Source of the DNA: CAVPPA01 sp963841325
GTDB taxonomy: Bacteria > Patescibacteriota > Saccharimonadia > Saccharimonadales > UBA4665
Direction of reading: 5' to 3'
Assembly (NCBI GenBank): GCA_963841325.1
Contig: CAWJBZ010000005.1
Coordinates: 6,635-70,634, forward strand
Length of the DNA: 64,000 nt
In this document: one piece after another, positions 33,694 through 41,541 of the stretch
Numbering within the stretch: position 1 is the stretch's first letter
Layout of the letters: each line of letters opens with the position of its first letter
Program-made: the position numbers and the translations under genes
Notes under the pieces: generated by a model
Database searches by the model: none
What the model saw: only the letters and a program-made list of their open reading frames with translations
What the model was told of the DNA's origin: nothing

Positions 33694-34182
33694 ATGGATG
33701 AAGATTTAGATCAATTAGAAGAAGCGATTGGTTACCTGTCTCGGGCTATGTCCAAGCAACGTTTTTGGCATAATATTCAAAAATCCGCTAGAGTTGAAAT
33801 TGACCGCCCTAGCGCTTACCTACTCGGGTTGCTAAGTCAGCATCCTGCCGATTGGAAATTACATGAACTAGCCAATAAGATTGGCGTGGAAGCCCCATCA
33901 GTCAGTCGGACGATTCAGCGATTGGAACAAGAACGACTAATTGTACGAATGACTGATCATACCGATCACCGGGCTGGCCATCTCCGGATTACCGCTCATG
34001 GACTGAAAACCATGAGGTATTTGCGTCGAGCCAAACGTCAGTATTTCAAGACATTATTTAACTACTGGTCAGTCAAAGACCGACGGCAATTAATCAAATT
34101 ACTGCACCGATTAGCCCGTGAAACAGCTGAAATAACTGAAGGATCAGCGGTTGCTGAATCATCCCAGGAAACCAAGGAATGA
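33694..34182 (+). CDS. MarR-family transcriptional regulator
   Basis: The product has 162 residues, the family's usual length. An N-terminal dimerisation helix is followed by a winged helix at about 35-110. The recognition segment is 'PSVSRTIQRLEQERLIVR' and the wing is 'TDHTDHRAGHLRITAHG', the typical 'D.R...L.LT..G' sequence of MarR. It overlaps the downstream exporter gene by four bases (ATGA), so it most likely represses its own operon and releases DNA on binding a toxic compound that the exporter removes. A near-palindromic site overlaps its promoter. The stop codon is TGA. Confidence 0.92.
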   Translation: MDEDLDQLEEAIGYLSRAMSKQRFWHNIQKSARVEIDRPSAYLLGLLSQHPADWKLHELANKIGVEAPSVSRTIQRLEQERLIVRMTDHTDHRAGHLRITAHGLKTMRYLRRAKRQYFKTLFNYWSVKDRRQLIKLLHRLARETAEITEGSAVAESSQETKE

Positions 34183-35750
34183 GTCCGGATAGTTTAGCTG
34201 ATTATCACAATCGCGAAAAAACGCACGCTGAAATTCGGTCCGTGTTAATCGCCCTAATGATTGCTATGCTATTGGCCGCTTTGGATCAATCCATTGTAGC
34301 TACTGCCCTGCCGCGTATTGCTAGTGATCTAAATGGATTAACCAAATTATCCTGGGTAGTGACTGCCTATCTAATTACCAGTGCCATTGCTATGCCAATC
34401 TACGGCAAGCTAGGTGATATGTTAGGCCGTAAAAAAATCTTTCAAATCGCCATTATTATTTTCTTAGCCAGTTCGGCACTTTGTGGTTTAAGCCAGAATA
34501 TCGATCAGCTGATTTTCTTCCGTGCCCTACAGGGCATCGGAGCCGGTGGCATGATGTCGCTCAACATGGCCATTATCGGTGATATTATTCCACCTCGCCA
34601 ACGTGGCCGTTATCAGGGGTATTTCGGGGCAGTTTGGGGTATTGCCAGTATTGCCGGTCCGGTACTAGGCGGTGTTTTCACTGATGACCTAACTTGGCGC
34701 TGGATCTTTTATATTAACCTGCCCCTCGGTGTATTGGCCCTCAGTCTGATTGCCAGTCGCCTTCACCTGATCGCTCATAAAATTCAGCACCATATTGATT
34801 ACTTGGGTTCAGCCTTATTATCGGTGGCCATTGTTAGTTTAATATTGGCAACAGTTTGGGGAGGGGTCAGCTATGCTTGGTCATCCTGGCAAATCCTCAG
34901 CTTAATAGCTTCAACCTTGGTTTTCTCGGCATTGTTTGTTGCTCGGGAGCGGGTGGCCGCCGAACCAGTAATACCTTTAAGTTTATTCAAAAACGAGATA
35001 GTCAGCGTGGCCACGGTTTTAGGTTTTCTAACCGGACTGGCCATGTTTGCCTCATTAATTTATATTCCACTTTACCAGCAGATTGTCCGCGGTTACTCGC
35101 CAACCAAATCCGGCCTGCTAATGTTGCCGATTGTTGTTGGCCTATTTATCACCTCAATTGGATCTGGACGGTTAATTACTAAATACGGCAGGTATCGGAT
35201 ATTTCCGATTCTTGGCACACTATTAATGACTCTCGGGATGTGGTTGTTCAGCCACCTCAGTCTGACTACCAGTTATTTCATGTTATCAATCTGGATGTTT
35301 ATCATAGGACTGGGTCTTGGGCAGTTAATGCAGGTACCGATTGTGGCCGTCCAAAATAGCGTAGAGCATCATCGATTGGGCACCGCCACATCGACTGTCG
35401 CTTTTTTCCGAACCATCGGTAGCGCTCTTGGTGGTAGTATTTTTGGAGCCATTCTGATTTCCCGGGTTACCGGATACCTTGGAGCAACTTTGCCTCGGTC
35501 TATCAGCACTAGGATAGTCAATGGTTTATCCAGCGGGGTTCAGCAGATCAGCCACATCCCAACCCAAATCAGGCACGATTTGTTAACTGCTTACGTCCAT
35601 TCGTTCCATGATATGTTTCTGATCGCTGTTCCGTTTGGCATAGCCGCTTTTATCAGCGCTTTACTGCTCCGTGAACGACCGCTCCGGGAAACCACCAGAG
35701 AAAGAACTGCCGGACAAGCACTTGAGTTTAAAGAGGAAAAGATCAATTAA
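34179..35750 (+). CDS. DHA2-type MFS drug exporter controlled by marR
   Basis: The product has 523 residues with 14 predicted helices, the DHA2 (EmrB/QacA) plan. The helix-1 signature is 'LAALDQSIVATALPRIASDL' and motif A is 'GKLGDMLGRKKIF'. Motif C-like glycines lie in helix 5 ('WGIASIAGPVLGGVFTDD'). The cytoplasmic C-terminus is charged. It is translationally coupled to marR. Its 3' end overlaps the convergent sodX gene by eight bases. It is a second member of the same family as the gene at the left edge of the window but clearly not a recent copy. Confidence 0.93.
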   Translation: MSPDSLADYHNREKTHAEIRSVLIALMIAMLLAALDQSIVATALPRIASDLNGLTKLSWVVTAYLITSAIAMPIYGKLGDMLGRKKIFQIAIIIFLASSALCGLSQNIDQLIFFRALQGIGAGGMMSLNMAIIGDIIPPRQRGRYQGYFGAVWGIASIAGPVLGGVFTDDLTWRWIFYINLPLGVLALSLIASRLHLIAHKIQHHIDYLGSALLSVAIVSLILATVWGGVSYAWSSWQILSLIASTLVFSALFVARERVAAEPVIPLSLFKNEIVSVATVLGFLTGLAMFASLIYIPLYQQIVRGYSPTKSGLLMLPIVVGLFITSIGSGRLITKYGRYRIFPILGTLLMTLGMWLFSHLSLTTSYFMLSIWMFIIGLGLGQLMQVPIVAVQNSVEHHRLGTATSTVAFFRTIGSALGGSIFGAILISRVTGYLGATLPRSISTRIVNGLSSGVQQISHIPTQIRHDLLTAYVHSFHDMFLIAVPFGIAAFISALLLRERPLRETTRERTAGQALEFKEEKIN

Positions 35751-36033
35751 GCCGGTAACGCGGCCAAATGATACGCGCTCTAACTTGTTTGATATCGATA
35801 TCTCCAAATTGTCGACTATCAGTACTGGCGGCCGGATTATCACCAAGCACATAAAGTCTATGACCCTCAATCTTGTCTACACGCTTTATTTTCTCTAGAC
35901 CATCCTGCCATAAAATGACCAGCTCACCAGCCCTTGGTTTGCCAAAACCCCAGCCGAATACAATTTGACCGGGTTTTAAACCAGGTGACATGCTTTCTCC
36001 AACAACGCGTCTTATAAATAACGGTTTCTTCAT
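35743..36033 (-). CDS. sodX: Nickel-SOD maturation protease (S26 family)
   Basis: The product has 96 residues, a minimal signal-peptidase-I-like enzyme. The catalytic serine is in 'GESMSP' (S14), the catalytic lysine in 'KIKRV' (K50), and the third S26 box is 'GDNPAASTDSRQFG'. No transmembrane anchor is present. It follows sodN with a 19-base gap. In nickel superoxide dismutases a dedicated protease of this type removes the N-terminal propeptide to free the histidine that binds nickel, and the adjacent sodN shows exactly such a propeptide. Length and position support this role over general signal peptide cleavage. Confidence 0.88.
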   Translation of the reverse strand: MKKPLFIRRVVGESMSPGLKPGQIVFGWGFGKPRAGELVILWQDGLEKIKRVDKIEGHRLYVLGDNPAASTDSRQFGDIDIKQVRARIIWPRYRLN

Positions 36034-36052
36034 GTCACTAAAAACGATTGAT

Positions 36053-36433
36053 TTATTTTTTGGTTTCCCAAAAAATATTGGCGATTTCGTCGATTTGATC
36101 GATCAGCTTTTGGCCTTCTTCGGGTGCGAGTTGGTGTTTGCAGGCACTAGCCTGTTTAATAGCTTTCCAAAATTTATCATGTAACTCAGGATATTTTTCA
36201 AGATGTTCCGGCTTAAAATAATCGGCCCAGAGCACCATCAGATGTTGCTTGGCCAGTTCTGCCCGCTGTTCTTTGATTATAATTGCCCGGGTCTTATTGG
36301 ATTCATCAAGTCCGGGGTATTTGTCCATAATTGCTTTGACGCTTTGAGCTTCAATTTTAGCTTGAGCCGGATCGTAGACACCACACGGCAGATCACAGTG
36401 AGCATAGACTGGTTTGATGGCAAATAATTTCAT
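36053..36433 (-). CDS. sodN: Nickel superoxide dismutase
   Basis: The product has 126 residues. NiSOD converts superoxide to oxygen and peroxide in the cytoplasm as a hexamer of four-helix bundles. The nickel hook is 'HCDLPCGVYD' with ligands H12, C13 and C17, preceded by an 11-residue propeptide ending in Ala that must be cut to expose the histidine. The remaining helical part ('QSVKAIMDK', 'LWADYFKPEHLEKYP') has the family pattern. GGAGGG precedes the start. The inverted repeat of an IS3 element begins only 28 bases upstream of the ATG, so the native promoter may have been replaced. sodX follows as the second gene of the operon. Confidence 0.95.
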   Translation of the reverse strand: MKLFAIKPVYAHCDLPCGVYDPAQAKIEAQSVKAIMDKYPGLDESNKTRAIIIKEQRAELAKQHLMVLWADYFKPEHLEKYPELHDKFWKAIKQASACKHQLAPEEGQKLIDQIDEIANIFWETKK

Positions 36434-36460
36434 AACCTTACCCTCCTTTATTGTTTAAAG

Positions 36461-36477
36461 TGGTCGACCTAACCTGC
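36461..36477. repeat. IS3 element terminal inverted repeat, left
   Basis: TGGTCGACC followed by TAACCTGC; pairs with the right repeat at 37778-37794. It lies just upstream of the sodN ribosome binding site. Confidence 0.8.
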
Positions 36478-36555
36478 GCAGCATAACCAGTATTTATAGA
36501 GCTCTTTTTGCAGGACTGGTTGTTAATATAGTGAGCCTCTAAAACGTATTGTTAG

Positions 36556-37434
36556 CTAACTCACTAAGCCGAAATATACGGCAGCTGGCGTTTGGTTGTC
36601 AAGGCTCGAGTGTGGTCTTTCGTGGTTGTAGAACTGAAAGTATTCGCTTAGGCCAGCCTGGGCCTGAGCCATGTTTTCGGTAGGACTGCAGGAATACGTT
36701 TTCGTACTTCACGCTACGCCACAGCCTTTCGGTGAAGATATTGTCCAGACACCGGCCTCTGCCGTCCATGCTGATCCGGATCTCGGCTGAGTTTAGTTTG
36801 TTTAAGTAGGCTTCGCTCGTAAAGTGACTGCCCTGGTCAGAATTGCAGATGTCAGGTATACCTAAGCCACAGTCTGCCATAAAGCTTAAGGCTTCATGCA
36901 GAGCCTCCAGCACAAAACTGTTTTCCAAACTGTCACTTAAGCCCCAGGAGACCACGTAACGGCTGAACCAGTCAATGAATGCTACTAAGTAAACAAAGCC
37001 CTCAGTCGTCCGGATGTAGGTAATATCCGTGCCCCAAATGTGGTTGGGATAGGCAGCTGTTATCTCACGTAGTAGATACGGATAGATCTCATGGCCCGGG
37101 TGCGGCTGACTAGTATCCGGTTTAGGGTAGTAGTAGCCTCTAGGCCCAAACGCCGCATGAGATGCCGGATACGCTCCAGGCCAACACAAATACCGTATGA
37201 CTTTTCCAGCTCGTACTGGATACGTCTGGTGCCATAGTACGGCCGTTTGGTGTAGATCTCATCTACGGCATTTAGGTGCTGTTTTAGCCTAGCTTTTTCA
37301 GCCTCATTAACTACCGGCTGGTAGTAGTAACTACGCCTGCTGACACCCAGCAATTCAGCCTGACGGCTGATGGTTAGGGCTTGGTGGTTGGGATCAATGA
37401 GGGGAACAAGATTACTAGGCCGAGCGGGCTTCAA
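36556..37434 (-). pseudogene. IS3 orfB transposase, two frameshifts
   Basis: The DDE integrase part of an IS3-family transposase. The N-terminal part up to 'IRHLMRRLGLEA' is read from 37434. A frameshift in the repeated TAGTAG tract near 37127-37136 moves the frame. The next part ('YYPKPDTSQPHPGHEIYP') carries the catalytic residues in 'WGTDITYI', 'NSDQGSHF' and 'FTERLWRSVKYE'. A second shift near 36679 (one extra C) is followed by the normal end ('YFQFYNHERPHSSL', 'AAVYFGLVS') to a stop at 36556. All expected domains are therefore present but not in one frame. Sequencing error is possible but two independent errors are less likely than decay. Confidence 0.85.
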
Positions 37435-37721
37435 AGCCCCAGCCCATGGATCTTTTTTTTAAGCCATTCCAGCTCAGCATCACGGACGCCAATGACTCTA
37501 TGCAGTTCATCGACTTGGGCACTACTAGCGGGGACTGAGGTTGACTTTTTATGGTCACCCTCCAAGACGTCAGCAGCTGAGGCTTTAAGCTTATCCCGCC
37601 ACAGTTTCACCTGAGTCGGGTGAACCTCATATTCTGAGGCTATTTGGTTAATGGTTTTGTCGCCCTTTAGGGCAGCCAAAGCTACGGCTGCTTTCTGGGC
37701 TCCGGAAAACTGTCTTCGCAT
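37431..37721 (-). CDS. IS3 orfA transposase helper
   Basis: The product has 96 residues: a helix-turn-helix ('KTINQIASEYEVHPTQVKLWRD') and a C-terminal leucine-zipper-like helix ending 'ELEWLKKKIHG'. It binds the element ends. Near its end lies a run of eight A followed by G (plus-strand T run at 37453-37460), the usual slippery site at which IS3 elements shift -1 to make the OrfAB transposase. In the -1 frame the protein would continue into 'DPWAGALKPARPSNL' of orfB. GGAGGT precedes the start. Confidence 0.9.
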   Translation of the reverse strand: MRRQFSGAQKAAVALAALKGDKTINQIASEYEVHPTQVKLWRDKLKASAADVLEGDHKKSTSVPASSAQVDELHRVIGVRDAELEWLKKKIHGLGL

Positions 37722-37777
37722 TGAAGACCTCCTTTTGGATTGAATTATACCCTCAAAAAGAGATCTTACTGGTTTGT

Positions 37778-37794
37778 GCAGTTTTGGTCGACCA
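37778..37794. repeat. IS3 element terminal inverted repeat, right
   Basis: The plus strand ends GGTCGACCA; read on the minus strand it starts TGGTCGACC and matches the left repeat at 15 of 17 positions. Confidence 0.8.
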
Positions 37795-37922
37795 GCTTAG
37801 TTTTTAAATTATATACTAAATCCTAGATGTATTATTAACTAAGAAAACCACCAGCGGTTTTAGAATGTTATTTATATATCTTATTGTGATAATTACAAGT
37901 CTATTGTAAACTGATTTTCGCT

Positions 37923-38777
37923 ATGAGTATTCAAATTAAGGAGCCGCTATTACGCAGTGTCATTGACGAACGGTTGGGGATGATTGTTTTCAATCATGCG
38001 GGGAGTAGCGCCCACGAAGACACCGGCAGAGACGCACAAATTTTGGCTGACCATTTCAGCTTACAGGTTTTGGCCGTCGACCGTCCCGGGTCAGCCTGTT
38101 GGCCAAGTCGGTCACTCGCTACTGAGTTGTATAAAGACTATGTAAACGCTTTAACGGATATGGGTAAGAGGCTAGACCATGAAGCTGATCAAAGGAATTT
38201 TAACCGTATTATTATTGCTGGACGTTCTGCTGGAGGACTAGGTGCACTAGCATTGGCTTGCACTGAACAGTTATCTTCGGTTTCATATATCTATGCAGCT
38301 GAGCCGGTCGGTTGGAGCACCATAAGTATATCGGACGGGCAAACACATTTTCGTAACTACCTTAAAATACAAAAGCAGTTATTGGCAGACGACCATGAAG
38401 AGCTGGTGCATCCTGAACCAACAGACTTACAGGGAGCGGCTAAGCTGCAACGTTTGCTGAAAATTCCTGTACTTTTTTGGATTGACCAACTTCACAATCA
38501 AGCAGTTTGGAGCCAACCAATCGCTTACGAGTGTGCGACAAAAGTTGCTAGTGAATTAACTGAGCTTGATACTACCATAGCTTTTGCGGCACACAGTTTG
38601 GTGGCCTCGCAGGGAATTATTGACACCCAAAAGGACAGACTACCTAGATTGAGAAAAGACGGTCAACCATTTGTTGTTGAGCAAATCCACGGCACAGTAC
38701 ATGCTTCGTTTGATAGGCGCTCATTTTTCGCACAGCAATTATCACCAGTAGTCAGCCGAGCATTACTTGCTTCTTAA
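37923..38777 (+). CDS. Alpha/beta hydrolase-fold protein
   Basis: The product has 284 residues without signal peptide or anchor. The oxyanion region is 'VFNHAGSSA' and the nucleophile elbow is 'AGRSAGG' with S102. Near the C-terminus 'EQIHGTVHASF' probably carries the catalytic histidine. The acid may be in the strand 'VLFWIDQLHN'. It could be an esterase or amidase; the substrate is not readable. Its 3' end overlaps the real 3' end of trmD on the other strand. Base use is slightly more AT-rich than the core genes, and with the IS element next door it probably belongs to the accessory region. Confidence 0.75.
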   Translation: MSIQIKEPLLRSVIDERLGMIVFNHAGSSAHEDTGRDAQILADHFSLQVLAVDRPGSACWPSRSLATELYKDYVNALTDMGKRLDHEADQRNFNRIIIAGRSAGGLGALALACTEQLSSVSYIYAAEPVGWSTISISDGQTHFRNYLKIQKQLLADDHEELVHPEPTDLQGAAKLQRLLKIPVLFWIDQLHNQAVWSQPIAYECATKVASELTELDTTIAFAAHSLVASQGIIDTQKDRLPRLRKDGQPFVVEQIHGTVHASFDRRSFFAQQLSPVVSRALLAS

Positions 38778-39432
38778 TTAGTGTCGTGGTTTTGTGTATT
38801 TCGCCACTTAGCAATTTCACCATGATGACCCTTGAGTAATACTTCCGGTACTTTTAAACCCGGAATTCTTCTGGACGGGTATATTGCGGAAATTCCACCG
38901 TCTTATCGTCATCCTGAAACGATTCTATTTCAGCACTGGCTTTGCCCCCAAGTACTCCAGGTAACAGCCTAACAATACTGTCAATAATCATCATTACTGG
39001 TAGTTCCCCGCCCGTCAGCACATATTTACCAATGCAATATTGTTCGTCAACCCAATTGGTAACACGTTCATCGTAACCTTCATAGTGCGGACAAACCATA
39101 ATTAAATCTTGATCGGCAGCAGCTAAACGCTTGGCATCAGATTGTTTATACAATCTGCCTCGTGGGGTAGGTAAAATAACTTTGGCTTGCGGTGATTGAT
39201 CTTTGGCTTTTTCAATAGCTGCTACTAATGGTTCTGGTTTTAATAACATTCCGTCGCCACCACCGTAAGGTGTATCGTCAACCTGTCGTCTGGTTCCCAA
39301 ACCGAATTCTCTTAAATTTATTAATTCATAGCTAACAATACCCTTGTCTTGCGCCTTCCATAACATACTTGCGCTCAGATAGGGGGTGATGGTTTCCGGG
39401 AATAATGAGATGATCTGTATTTTCATTGCCAT
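38774..39432 (-). CDS. trmD: tRNA (guanine-N1)-methyltransferase with 3' frameshift
   Basis: TrmD methylates G37 next to the anticodon in tRNAs reading CNN codons, using S-adenosylmethionine. The SPOUT domain is recognisable by 'ISLFPETI', 'DDTPYGGGDGM', 'VCPHYEGYDERV' and 'YVLTGGELPVMMIIDSI' (the trefoil knot). The first frame stops at 38854 after 'YTRPEEFRV'. The expected C-terminal part ('LKVPEVLLKGHHGEIAKWR') continues in another frame to a stop at 38774. One base is missing in the CCC run at 38859-38861. TrmD is essential, so this is a sequencing error, a tolerated truncation or a true frameshift. It ends the rpmF-trmD gene group. Confidence 0.85.
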
Positions 39433-39448
39433 CAGTGTACCACAAACA

Positions 39449-39478
39449 AAAAGAACCCCATTCGGGGGATCCTTTTTG
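39449..39478 (-). terminator. Hairpin with U run between khpA and trmD
   Basis: On the minus strand GGATCCCC pairs with GGGGTTC around a short loop and TTTTTG follows. It stands just 20 bases before the trmD start, so it would stop or attenuate transcription coming from khpA before trmD. The rest of the 39433-39624 gap shows no gene. Confidence 0.55.
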
Positions 39479-39624
39479 TCACATATAAAGCTCCCAGATA
39501 ACGCTGTTTAGGCGTATTTGGCTCGCGAAGAGCTTATTACATTAACTGTAAAATTAGTCGTCTGTTCGACTATTGTTTACTATAATTGATCGCTTAGTAA
39601 TCTGCAAGTTTAAGAGATGTCTCA

Positions 39625-40134
39625 CTAATCGTCCAGATCGCCCAGCTCTTCTCGGATGCGATCCAGCCGGCCTTTATCTGGTTCTGTTTCCGATTCTGGT
39701 GCCGGTTCTGTTTCCTGTTCAGCTGGTTCAGTTTCCTGGCGGGGAGCTTCAGTTTCGGGTTCTGGTTCAGCTTCTGATGTAGTATCGGTGTCGGTACGAT
39801 CATTAGTTGCTGTCGAACCGCCGTAGTTATCACTGGCCGGTTGGTAACCATAATTATCAGATGAAGATCGATCCCGCGGTGGCGGCATGCCGTTATCAAT
39901 AATCTTCAGGTTATAACGGGCATCATTTTTAGTCCCTAGGGCGCGAAGCAGTGTCCGGATCGATTGAGCGGTGGCTCCACGTTTACCAATAACCCGGCCC
40001 AAGTCCTCCGGGTCAACGGTTAGCTCCAAAAGTACACCTTTTTCATCAATCCGACGATCTACCTTTACGGCATCCGGTTTGCTGACAAGCGATTTAACGA
40101 CATATTCTACGAACTGTTGGTCAATACTACTCAT
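39625..40134 (-). CDS. khpA: KH-domain RNA-binding protein with acidic tail
   Basis: Residues 1-80 form a single KH domain of the KhpA/YlqC type, with the GXXG loop 'GKRG' in 'GRVIGKRGATAQSIRTLL'. The usual protein is about 75-80 residues. Here a tail of about 90 residues follows: first Ser/Asn/Tyr rich, then Glu/Pro/Thr rich ('PEPETEAPRQETEPAEQETE'), ending with a short helix. KhpA binds structured RNAs and ribosomal or small RNAs. The position directly after rpsP and before trmD is the conserved order in many bacteria. Confidence 0.9.
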   Translation of the reverse strand: MSSIDQQFVEYVVKSLVSKPDAVKVDRRIDEKGVLLELTVDPEDLGRVIGKRGATAQSIRTLLRALGTKNDARYNLKIIDNGMPPPRDRSSSDNYGYQPASDNYGGSTATNDRTDTDTTSEAEPEPETEAPRQETEPAEQETEPAPESETEPDKGRLDRIREELGDLDD

Positions 40135-40225
40135 TTAGGTGATTCCTCCTCAACTTAGACGGTATAAACATTATTATAACAAACTGTTAAGTTATTGTGC
40201 GGCGACTAAATTACTAACCAATCAA

Positions 40226-40747
40226 CTATGACTGATCGTCGGTTGTTTCTGTGGCAGCTTCATCGGTGGTCTCGACAGGCGGTTCGGCCTCTGTTGGGGT
40301 AACTTCTTCTGCCGGTACCACCGTCTCTTCGGCTGCGGTTGGTACAACTTCTGCTGGTGCGGCTGTTTCTTCGGCTTCGGACGGTGCGACTGCTGTTGGC
40401 GCTGTCGTCTCCGCAGCAGCTGTCTCAATGACCGCTGTTGGTTGTTTCTTGGGCTTCTCCTTTAACTGACGCGGTTTGCCTTTTTTATCCCGGATAGTTA
40501 CCCATTTAGGCAACTTAACTCCTTCACTACGCAGTAACCGGGCAATCCGTTCTGACGGTTGAGCACCATGATCGAGATAAAACGAGGCTTTAGTTTTATC
40601 CATTACCAGAGCTTTAGTGTGGGGGTCATAACTACCCAGTGAAGCCACTAGGTTACCGCTGGTTGGCGATCGGCGTGAATCCTGAACAATGACCCTGAAC
40701 ATGGCATGGCCTTTTCGGCCAGTTCTTTGCATACGAATAGCTAGCAT
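40226..40747 (-). CDS. rpsP: 30S ribosomal protein S16 with long acidic tail
   Basis: S16 binds 16S rRNA in the body of the small subunit. Residues 1-95 are standard ('MLAIRMQRTGRKGHAMFRVI', 'LGSYDP', 'GAQPSERIARLL'). The remaining 75-80 residues are an extension of Ala, Glu, Thr, Pro and Val with almost no basic residues. Ordinary S16 is about 80-90 residues. The next gene, khpA, carries a similar acidic extension. The gene stands between rnc and khpA in the translation gene group. Confidence 0.95.
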   Translation of the reverse strand: MLAIRMQRTGRKGHAMFRVIVQDSRRSPTSGNLVASLGSYDPHTKALVMDKTKASFYLDHGAQPSERIARLLRSEGVKLPKWVTIRDKKGKPRQLKEKPKKQPTAVIETAAAETTAPTAVAPSEAEETAAPAEVVPTAAEETVVPAEEVTPTEAEPPVETTDEAATETTDDQS

Positions 40748-40803
40748 GTTGGGATAATACTCTCTTTCACCTTCTCTTAAGTGGTTGGCTAATCTCAGTC
40801 ATT

Positions 40804-41541
40804 TTATAGAGAACTGCCCCTGTTGTCAATTAATCTTTTACCGGTCTTGTAATAATTCAAGGCCATTTCGGCAGCTTGTTGCTGACCGGTTTGTTTGCTC
40901 GGACCAATTCCTTTGCCGCGTAACTGGGCTCCAATGTATACCCCGACAGTGAACGTTTTATCATGATCCGGTCCTTCTTCAGAAATCACTTTATAGGCCG
41001 GTGTCTGTCCCTCTAAGCCTTGGGATAGTTCTTGTAATTGAGATTTAGGATCCAGCCAGGTGCCATTGGCTAAAATCTCCTTGAAGGTCACTAGCAAACT
41101 TTTATGGACAAATTGTTTGGCGGCATCATAACCCTGGTCCAGATACAAGGCTCCGATCACCGCTTCATAAGCATTGGCCAGAATCTGCATTCGGGCTCGT
41201 TCGGCTCCGTGCCGTTCGCCGCGCGATAACCTGAGCAGCGGCTCAAAGCCATAGCGGTCGGCGGCCGCACTGATGCTTTCGGTGCGCACTAAACTACTCC
41301 GCCAGTTGGTTAAAATACCCTCCGGCTCATGAAAATTAGCATACAAATACTCGGTAGCCACCAGTTCCAATACGGCATCACCAAGAAACTCTAGCCGTTC
41401 GTTGTGTTCGGTAGTCGTCTTACGGTGTTCATTAATATAGGATCGGTGCGTAAAGGCCGTGATTAGGAATTCAATATCCTGAAACTCGACACCGAGTTGC
41501 TCACGGGCAAAATCCTGATAAAGTCTAGAATAATCTGGCAT
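40804..41541 (-). CDS. rnc: Ribonuclease III
   Basis: The enzyme cuts double-stranded RNA, including rRNA precursors. The product has 245 residues. The signature 'NERLEFLGDAVLELV' with the catalytic Glu/Asp lies near residues 43-57. The second acidic cluster is around 'ANAYEAVIGALYLDQG'. The C-terminal double-stranded RNA-binding domain is 'DPKSQLQELSQG' to 'QQAAEMALNYY'. The first codons overlap the nudix gene by 17 bases. Confidence 0.95.
   Translation of the reverse strand: MPDYSRLYQDFAREQLGVEFQDIEFLITAFTHRSYINEHRKTTTEHNERLEFLGDAVLELVATEYLYANFHEPEGILTNWRSSLVRTESISAAADRYGFEPLLRLSRGERHGAERARMQILANAYEAVIGALYLDQGYDAAKQFVHKSLLVTFKEILANGTWLDPKSQLQELSQGLEGQTPAYKVISEEGPDHDKTFTVGVYIGAQLRGKGIGPSKQTGQQQAAEMALNYYKTGKRLIDNRGSSL

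Larger units (their letters stand above)
36461..37794 (-). mobile_element. IS3-family insertion sequence, inactivated
   Basis: The terminal inverted repeats are 36461-36477 and 37778-37794, identical at 15 of 17 positions and beginning TGGTCGACC at each end. The element is 1334 bases long and carries orfA and a broken orfB on the minus strand. The flanking three bases (AAG and GCT) do not form a target duplication, so the insertion is old or rearranged. orfB carries two frameshifts, so the element can probably no longer move by itself. Confidence 0.88.

Noticed and set aside
36493..36498. A strong outward promoter in the IS left end
   Set aside because: The TATAAA is plausible but I found no -35 box at correct spacing, so it is mentioned only as a possibility.
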